Source of the DNA: Arachis hypogaea
Taxonomy: Eukaryota; Streptophyta; Magnoliopsida; Fabales; Fabaceae
DNA length: 64,000 nt
Direction of reading: 5' to 3'
NCBI RefSeq assembly: GCF_003086295.3
Contig: NC_092052.1
Coordinates: 75,385,559 to 75,449,558, forward strand
The position numbers were made by a program, and so were the translations under genes. Numbering within the stretch: the first letter of the stretch is position 1; every line of letters begins with the position of its first letter. The notes under the pieces are model-generated. The model did not search any database. It was not told the DNA's origin and saw only the letters and a program-made list of their open reading frames with translations. Shown piece by piece: positions 58,053 to 64,000 of the stretch.

Positions 58053-59566
58053 TGGTGCACGAAATTGGCTCTGCACGTTTCGGACAGATAGACCAGCAAG
58101 TAAACCGGGTCGTCCAAGTAATACCTCAGGTGAGTGAGGGTTGATCCCACGGAGATTGTTGGTTTGAGCAAGCAGTGGTTATCTTGCAGATCTTAGTCAG
58201 GCGAATAGAAAATATAGTTGTCACGAGAAAACGCATAAAACGGATAAATAAATAAAACGTTACTAGATAGGTGTAAAATCAATGGTATGAGAACGGTTGA
58301 GGCTTCGGAGATGCTTCTTCCTTCTGGATCAACTTTCTCACCATCTACTCCAACTTCTGTTTGATTCTTTTCATGGCAGGCTGTATATGATTAACACCGG
58401 GTCAGTAATCATTAATCTTCTCTGCTTCAGATCAAACACCGGGTCAGCGGTCATTCAATCTGAATGGGATGAAGCTCTAGCAGTCCATTCCCTTGGTGAT
58501 CCTACTCAAAGTGCCACAGACAAGGTCGGATATTCCAGATCAGAGAACACTGCTTCTTGGATTTTAGCCTATACCACAAAGGCCCTAATCGCCCCGCACC
58601 TCGGCTGAATTGATGTCTCGAGAAGTCCCCAACAAAGCTGTGGATTAGCCGTCTAAGAGATGTATTATCAAGCTTGTGTTCAGTACTATCCCATCAAGGA
58701 ATTGTAAGAACCCATGTGAATAGGGATGATGGTCAAGTTACACTTCGAATTTGTTAGGATGAAGAACAAAGATACATCTTAGAATAGAATCAAGCATAGA
58801 TTAAAGTAGAATAGTGATATTATTAATTCATAAGAATCAGCAGAGCTCCTAAGCTTAACCTTAGGAGGTTAGTGACTCATACTATACAAAGAAATAGTGT
58901 AAGGTTTGAATGGTCAAAGATCTCTAACAAGGGTAATCTTTTTTCGATATATACTAGTCTGCTAACTAAGAATTACAGAAAATAAGATAAGCTAGTCTTG
59001 TAGTGCGAAAATTCACTTTCCGGGCCCACTTGGTGAGTGTTTGGACTGAGCTTGAGTGAAGCCACGAGCTAATGCTCCCTTTTGGGCATCCAACGCCAAC
59101 TTTAGACTCTTGAATGGGCATTGGACACCAGCTACTCCCTTCTGGGTGTTGGACGCCAGGAATGGGGCTGGTGGCTGGCATTGAACGCCAGATTTGGGCC
59201 TTTATTTCCAATGCAAAGTATGGCCTATTATATATTTCTAGAAAGCCCTAGATGTTAGCTTTCTATAGCCGTTGAGAGCGTGCCAATTGGACTTCTGTAG
59301 CTCCATAAATGCTCCTTCGAGTGCACAAAGATTAGATCCTGACAACATCTGCAGTCCTTTCTCTGTCTCTGAAACAGACTTTGCAAAACTCCTCAAATTC
59401 AGCCAAAAAATACCTGAAATCATCATAAAACACAATAACTCAAAGTAGATTCAAAAAATATGAATTTTTCACTAAAACCTATGAAAATATAATAAAACTT
59501 TAAACAAAACATAATGAAAACTATATGAAAATGATGCCAAAAAGTGTATAAAATATCCGCTCATTA
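58053..59566 (-). repeat. 3' LTR of element L
   Basis: Minus strand from TAATGAGCGGATATTTTATA to AATTTCGTGCACCA, 1.51 kb. The flank TTTGC (58048-58052) on the B side pairs with TTTAC next to LTR P (one change). TATA-like tract near 58945-58958. Palindromes at 59085-59195. Confidence 0.88.
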
Positions 59567-59604
59567 GAACACCAAACTTAAACTATTGCTTGTCCCCAAG
59601 CAAC
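59567..59604 (-). other. Hairpin and polypurine-tract position of element L
   Basis: Minus strand GTTGCTTG-GGGA-CAAGCAAT then AGTTTAAGTTTGGTGTTC against the LTR. Confidence 0.83.
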
Positions 59605-60722
59605 AAAAAAAAAATAAAGTAGGATTAAAAAGAAGAGAAGGATGCAATAAGTCTCAGAGTTCTCAATGAAGCTCAGTTTGAATTAGATGAGCGGGACTAG
59701 TAGCTTTTTGCTTCTGAATAGTTTTGGCATCCCACTTTCCTTTTAAGTTTAGAATAATTGGCATCTTTAGGGACTCAGAATCCAGATGATATTGTTGAAT
59801 CTCCTAGTTCAGTTCTTTTTTATTCTTGAACACAGCTTCTTTTGAGTCTTGGCTGTGACTCTAAGCACTTTGTTTCCCACTATTACCACCGGATACATAA
59901 ACGCCCCAGACACTTAACTGGGTGAACCCTTTAGGATTGTGATTCAGCTTTGCTAGAATCCCTAGCCAGTGGTGACCAGAGTTCTTAAGCACACTCTTAT
60001 GCTTTGGATCACGACTTTAACTGCTCAGTCTCAGACTTTTCACTTGACACCTTCACACCACAAGCATATAGTTAGGGAAGTAGCTCAATTGAACTGGTTA
60101 GGCCAAGATTTTTCTTCTTTTAGGCCCTCCTAACCATTGATGCTCAAAGCCTTGGATCCTTGCTCTTGCCTTTTGGTTTAAAGAGCTATTGGCTTTTTCT
60201 GTTTCTTTCTTTTTTTTTACTTGCTCTCTTTTTTTTCTTTTTTTCGCTACTTTTCTTTTTCTTTTCTTTCTTTTTCTTGATTTTTCTTGCTTCAAGAATC
60301 AATTTTTGGATTTTTCAGATCATCAATAATACTTCACTTTATCATCATTCTTTCAAGGGCCAACATTATTAACTCCAACATCAAACATGCACTGTTTATT
60401 CATGCATTCAGAAAATAAAAGCAATGCCACCACATCAAATAATTGAACTATTCTTAATATATAACTCGAAATCTATGCACCTTTACTGCTTCTAAAAAAA
60501 TCAAAATTTTATTCAAGTTCAATGGGATGATAAGAGGAACATTTTATAGCTAATTGGAAAAAGAAATATAAATTTGAATCCTAATAATACTCATGCAATT
60601 CTGAAATTTAAAAGACAGAAACTTAAATAAAAGCTTAAATGCTACTAGTGATCATGAAAATATAAACATAAGAAATAGGAATTAGAATAGGCACAGGAGT
60701 AGGGAGGTGGAACTCAACCACT
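59605..60722 (-). other. 3' noncoding region of element L
   Basis: 1.1 kb without a gene; homologous blocks to G and, more weakly, to A/E/F. T/C-rich tract at 60195-60290 on the plus strand. Confidence 0.7.
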
Positions 60723-61826
60723 TTAATCATGGGAGGCGTTAAGCTCTTCAGGGGATAATTTCTGACGCTTCAGTTCTTCTAGCTCATGCCGCTGCTTCTC
60801 TTGTTCCTTGACCAGTTTGCAAAGCATGCCAGTCTGGTCTTTTTGCTCCTATCTTAATTGATCCAAGGTGGTTTGCAATTGTGCAACAACTGCTTCCAGA
60901 TGGGTCCAATATTCAATTGGAGGGATCTCTTGCATCTGAAGAGACTCAGGTGTCTTCCTTTTGGGATGATCATCTGGTATTTTGGAGCTTTCCATCACTT
61001 GCTTGGTGATTGGGCTTTCTGTTGGGATAAAGGAGTCTCTATTAATCATGACTCCAGCCTCTTTATACAAGCAAAAGATAAGGTTTGGATAGGCCAATCT
61101 AGCTTGAGTTGACATCCTGTTTGCAACCTTGTACAGCTCAAAGGGAATCAGTTGGTGGACTTCCACCTCATTCTCTATCATGATGCAGTGAATCATCACA
61201 ACCCTTCTGATGGTAACTTCAGAGCGGTTGCTAGTGGGGAGTATGGAACGCCCACTAAAATCCAACCAACCCCTAGCAACTAGTTTGAGATCTATTCTTC
61301 TCAGTTGGTTTGGATTTTCTTTTGTGTTATTGATCCACTGAGTTCCAGGCAGACACATGTCTTCCAGAATTTGATCCAACTTTGGATCAGCTACCACCCT
61401 CCTACTAAAGAATTATGGATCATCCCTTTGTGGAGGTAACTTAAAGATCTCTCTCACCTTGTCAAGATTGAATTGGAAAGTCTTCTCTCAAACCATGGTG
61501 CGAAAAGTATGGAATCCTTGTCCATCTTTCTTTTACTTATCTGTCATCTATAGATTAGCATAGAATTCATGGATCATTGTTATTCCAACATTGATTTCAG
61601 GGTCGGCCAGGATCTCCCAGCCTCTCTTTCGAATTTGCTCTTGGATCTCCGAGTACTCATCTTCTTTTAATTCGAATCTGACTTTTGGGATCATTGTCCT
61701 CTTGCACATTATTTTGTAATAATTTTCTTCACGCTGCTTTGTGTAGAATCTGAGAGGTTTAAAGACAACTGTTTGGTTGTCTTCTTTCTTGTTTCTTGAA
61801 GTGGATTTTCTACTTTTTGGAGCCAT
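60723..61826 (-). pseudogene. ORF3 of element L, broken
   Basis: It starts MAPKSRKSTSRNKKEDNQTV, then VFKPLRFYTKQREENYYKIM, PKVRFELKEDEYSEIQEQIR and KRGWEILADPEINVGITMIH. A frameshifted stretch (61400-61550) covers the MVRG-type segment. It resumes with LDQILEDMCLPGTQW, LDFSGRSILPTSNRSEVTIR, MIHCIMIENEVEVHQLIPFE and PITKQVMESSKIPDDHPKRK. A stop near 60847 precedes a coiled-coil tail ending SHD. Same subtype as G. Confidence 0.83.
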
Positions 61827-61860
61827 AGAATTCGAATGGAGTGGGAAGGAAAGGCTCTTT

Positions 61861-61899
61861 CCACACCAAACTTAAAAAGTTTGCTCGTCCTTGAGCAAA
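61861..61899 (-). other. Internal hairpin plus polypurine-like motif before ORF3 (L)
   Basis: Minus strand TTTGCTCA-AGGA-CGAGCAAA, then CTTTTTAAGTTTGGTGTGG, 35 bp before the ORF3 ATG. Confidence 0.8.
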
Positions 61900-61970
61900 A
61901 GGTCAGCAAGAAGACGAAGAGGAGGAAAGAATTCGAATGGAATGTGGATGATGGAGTTGGTGGGGCAAAA

Positions 61971-61980
61971 GTTATATATA
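61971..61980 (-). promoter_or_regulatory. Putative TATA box of an internal ORF3 promoter (L)
   Basis: TATATATA(TA) after a C-rich stretch on the minus strand, about 145 bp upstream of ORF3. The GC-rich GGATCTGTGG block of A/E/F is absent in this subfamily. Confidence 0.5.
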
Positions 61981-62298
61981 TAGGGAGGGGGGAGGGTTTT
62001 TCGAAATTAATTAGATAAAAGATAAAGAAGATATGATTCACACTTTAGTAAAACATAGAAAAAGATTTGAAAAGATTTTTAAAGTTGAATAAAAGATTTG
62101 AAAGTAGTTGCAAAAGATATGAAATTTTGAAAAAGATTTGAAAAATAATTGAAAAGGATATGAAAAGATTTTAAATTTGAAAGAAATTTGAAATTAAAAG
62201 ATGATGGTTGCAAGAATCTTGTTTAGATGATATGATTAAAAAGATAAGATTTGGAAAAGATAAGTTTTGAAAAAGTCAAAAACTTTCCTAACCCTTGT
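61981..62298 (-). other. Leader-like T/C-rich repeat region of element L
   Basis: No gene. On the minus strand it holds ATCTTTTCAAATC-like units resembling those in the gag leaders of P and F, here located between the palindrome array and ORF3. Confidence 0.6.
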
Positions 62299-62634
62299 TG
62301 GGCATTGAACGCCTAGAATGCCTTGATTCGGGCGTTCAACACCATCCCGGTGCTCCCTCTGGGCGTTGAACGCCCAGCTAGTGCCTCTTGGCTGGCGTTC
62401 AACGCCAGCCTGCGACTCTTCTCTGGGCGTTGAACGCCCAGCCAGTGCTCCCTGGCTGGCGTTCAATGCCAGCCTTTCTTCCTCCTTTCAGGGCGTTGGA
62501 CGCCCAGCCAATGCTCCCTAGCCGGCGTTCAACGCCAGGTCTGCTGCACCTTGAGGGCGTTCAATGCCCAACCAGTATCCCTTAGCTGTCATCGAACGCC
62601 AGTCTTGCTGCGTCTTGTTGGCGTTCAACGCCCC
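62299..62634. repeat. TGGCGTT/AACGCC palindrome array (L)
   Basis: About eleven inverted motifs, the longest such array in the window; most read GGGCGTTGAACGCCC or TGGCGTTCAACGCCA. Confidence 0.88.
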
Positions 62635-62760
62635 TCTTTCCCTCTTATCTAGCATTTTAACCCCAGCAAGGGCTTTTCCCAGGATGCTCTGTTTTTAGCT
62701 CTGACTGTCTCTACTTCTGTTGTAACTACTGCACATGATCACAAACCTAAGGAAACAATC

Positions 62761-64000
62761 CTATCTGAGTTCCTTGCCCATTTTCTAAGATGGTACCCAC
62801 TCAACTTCCAGCTTTGTTGGATGATCCATCTACAAACAAGCTCCAAGTAGTCAGACTACCTTGGTTTTCAGTGTATTCAGCCACAAAGTCAGTGAGACAT
62901 TGGACTTGATTCCTGTCTGAGCTTTATATCTCAAAATCAAACTCGGCAGTTCCACAACCCATTGTAGTATCCTTCCTGCTATGTCCATTTTTTGTAGGAT
63001 GCGCTTCATGGGTTAATTAGTTCGGACCTTTATAATGTGAGCCTAAAAGTAAGGTTGGAGTATTTGGGAGGTGAGAATAAGAGCATATGTGAACTTTTCT
63101 ACCTTTTGATAGTTTAGCTCTGCTCCTTGTAGCGCTTTGCTTATGAAGTAGATGGTATCCATTTTCATCTTCCTGAACCAGGGCTAAGGCTATAGCTCGG
63201 CTTGCCACTGCCAAATAGAGGATGAGCTCTTCTCCCGCGATAGGTTAGGAGAGTATAGGGGGTTGGCCTAAGAATGCTTTAAAATTTTGAAAGGCTTGCT
63301 CGCATTCCTGGGTCCATTCAAATTGACTCGCTTTTTTTAATATCTAGTACAATGGTAGAGATTTCAATGCTGATCCTGCTAAGAACCTGGATAATGCTGC
63401 CAACCTTTCATTTAGTTGTTGGACTTTTTTGAGACAAGTCGGGCTCTTCATCTCTAATATGGTTGTGTATTTGTTCGGGTTGGCCTTTATGCCTCTTTGG
63501 GTGATAATGAAACCAAAGAACTTTAGGCCTCTACTGCAAAGGTGCATTTTGAAGGGTTTAATCTGATTCCATGCTTCCTTATTGTGTAGAATACCTCAGA
63601 GAGGTTGGATAAAAGGGTGATGTCGTCCTTGGTTTTGACGAGCATGTCGTCTACATATACTTCCATGAGTTTTCCTAGGTGGAAGGAAAACACTCTATTC
63701 ACCAGTCATTGGTATATGGCTCTAGCATTTTTTAATCCAAAAGGCATCTCTACGTAACATTAATTAGCCTTGGGAGTGATGAAAAAGTCTTTTCTTGGTC
63801 TGGTTTGAACATCGGGATTTGATCTTATCCTGAGTATGCATCCATGAAGGACAAATACCGATATCCTGAGGTCGAATCTACCAAGGCATCAATGCTTGGA
63901 AGAAGATATAGATCCTTAGGAGAAGCCTTGTTAAGGTTGGTGAAATCAACACACATCCTCCATTTTCCATTCTACTTTTTTACCAAAACTATGTTAACTA
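62761..64000 (-). pseudogene. RT and RNase H start of a Tat/Ogre-type element (J)
   Basis: From the window edge on the minus strand: RT with CVDFTNLNKASPKD, MPFGLKNAR and the catalytic VYVDDMLVKTKDD (near 63646-63660); then GFIITQRGIKANPNKYTTIL and LNERLAALSRFLAGSA (63547-63344); connection; then TTWSLFVDGSSNKAGS and GTILENGQGTQI, the start of the plant-type RNase H. Several stops. It ends in mid-domain at 62761; fragment I at 55951 carries the next residues on the opposite strand. Confidence 0.87.

Larger units (their letters stand above)
58053..62760 (-). mobile_element. 3' half of Athila-like element L (second half of P/H)
   Basis: Minus-strand order: palindrome array, TATA-like site, hairpin module, ORF3, 3' noncoding region, hairpin and primer tract, full 3' LTR (59566-58053). 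The LTR belongs to the P/G subfamily. It breaks off at 62760, and its last bases continue the post-integrase leader of H when both are flipped. Confidence 0.83.

Overview
This window is plant intergenic DNA made almost entirely of nested transposable elements. I found no intact host gene, tRNA or rRNA. The tRNA-Asp primer sites, Athila-type gag/protease/RT/integrase motifs, the long noncoding 3' blocks and the dispersed TGGCGTTTAACGCCA palindromes look to me like peanut (Arachis) BAC sequence. The plant and legume assignment is fairly safe; the genus is an inference from memory.

Layout. (1) 1-10342, minus: Athila-like element Z. Its RNase H-to-gag region is replaced by a non-autonomous CACTA transposon (2441-7208) carrying decayed genomic fragments of two host genes, a CDKA-type cell-cycle kinase and a diaminopimelate decarboxylase. 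(2) 10343-12117: unclassified LTR-like sequence with a GTGCGTACGCAC-type array. (3) 12118-14331, minus: 3' LTR fragment and 3' noncoding part of a second family, B. (4) 14332-25356, minus: nearly full-length autonomous Athila-like element A. (5) 25357-35502, plus: integrase of element D (probably the same copy as G), a 5'-truncated gag-protease/ORF3 element E with its 3' LTR, then G's ORF3 and 3' LTR. (6) 35503-36571, minus: a broken Tyr/Pro/Gln-rich ORF, probably the protein of element B. (7) 36572-43962, plus: element P (5' LTR, PBS, gag, protease, RT), containing a solo LTR (C) at 40631-42559. (8) 43963-52852, plus: element F (LTR, PBS, gag-protease, ORF3), with no RT or integrase and inserted in P's RNase H. 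(9) 52853-62760: integrase H (minus), LTR K (minus), a Tat/Ogre-type RNase H fragment I (plus), the 5' LTR of B (plus), and the 3' half of element L (minus). (10) 62761-64000, minus: RT and RNase H start of a Tat/Ogre-type element J.

How the pieces relate. Several fragments are halves of one another. P's RNase H stops at AAGAG next to F's 5' LTR, and H's RNase H resumes at AAGAG next to LTR K, but on the other strand. F's 3' LTR stops after 16 bp at 52852, and LTR K supplies the rest in flipped orientation. H's post-integrase leader runs into L's 3' region if both are flipped. Fragments I and J join inside one RNase H domain with about 3 bases missing. The simplest reading is that 52853-55950 and 55951-62760 are each inverted in place, by real inversion or by contig mis-orientation. 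Undoing this gives a nested stack: Tat/Ogre (J/I), then B inserted in it, then G and P/H/L inserted in B, then A and E in G, and C and F in P.

Shared element design. The Athila-like copies carry a third ORF (putative plant transposon-protein type) between integrase and 3' LTR. Ahead of ORF3 lie a palindrome array, in some copies a conserved GC-rich block, a TATA box, and a hairpin followed by a copy of the 3' polypurine-tract-like motif AAGTTTGGTGT. This suggests an internal promoter and a duplicated 3'-end module. Nearly all copies are dead; most of the stop codons I could compare are C-to-T or G-to-A changes, as expected for methylated, silenced DNA.
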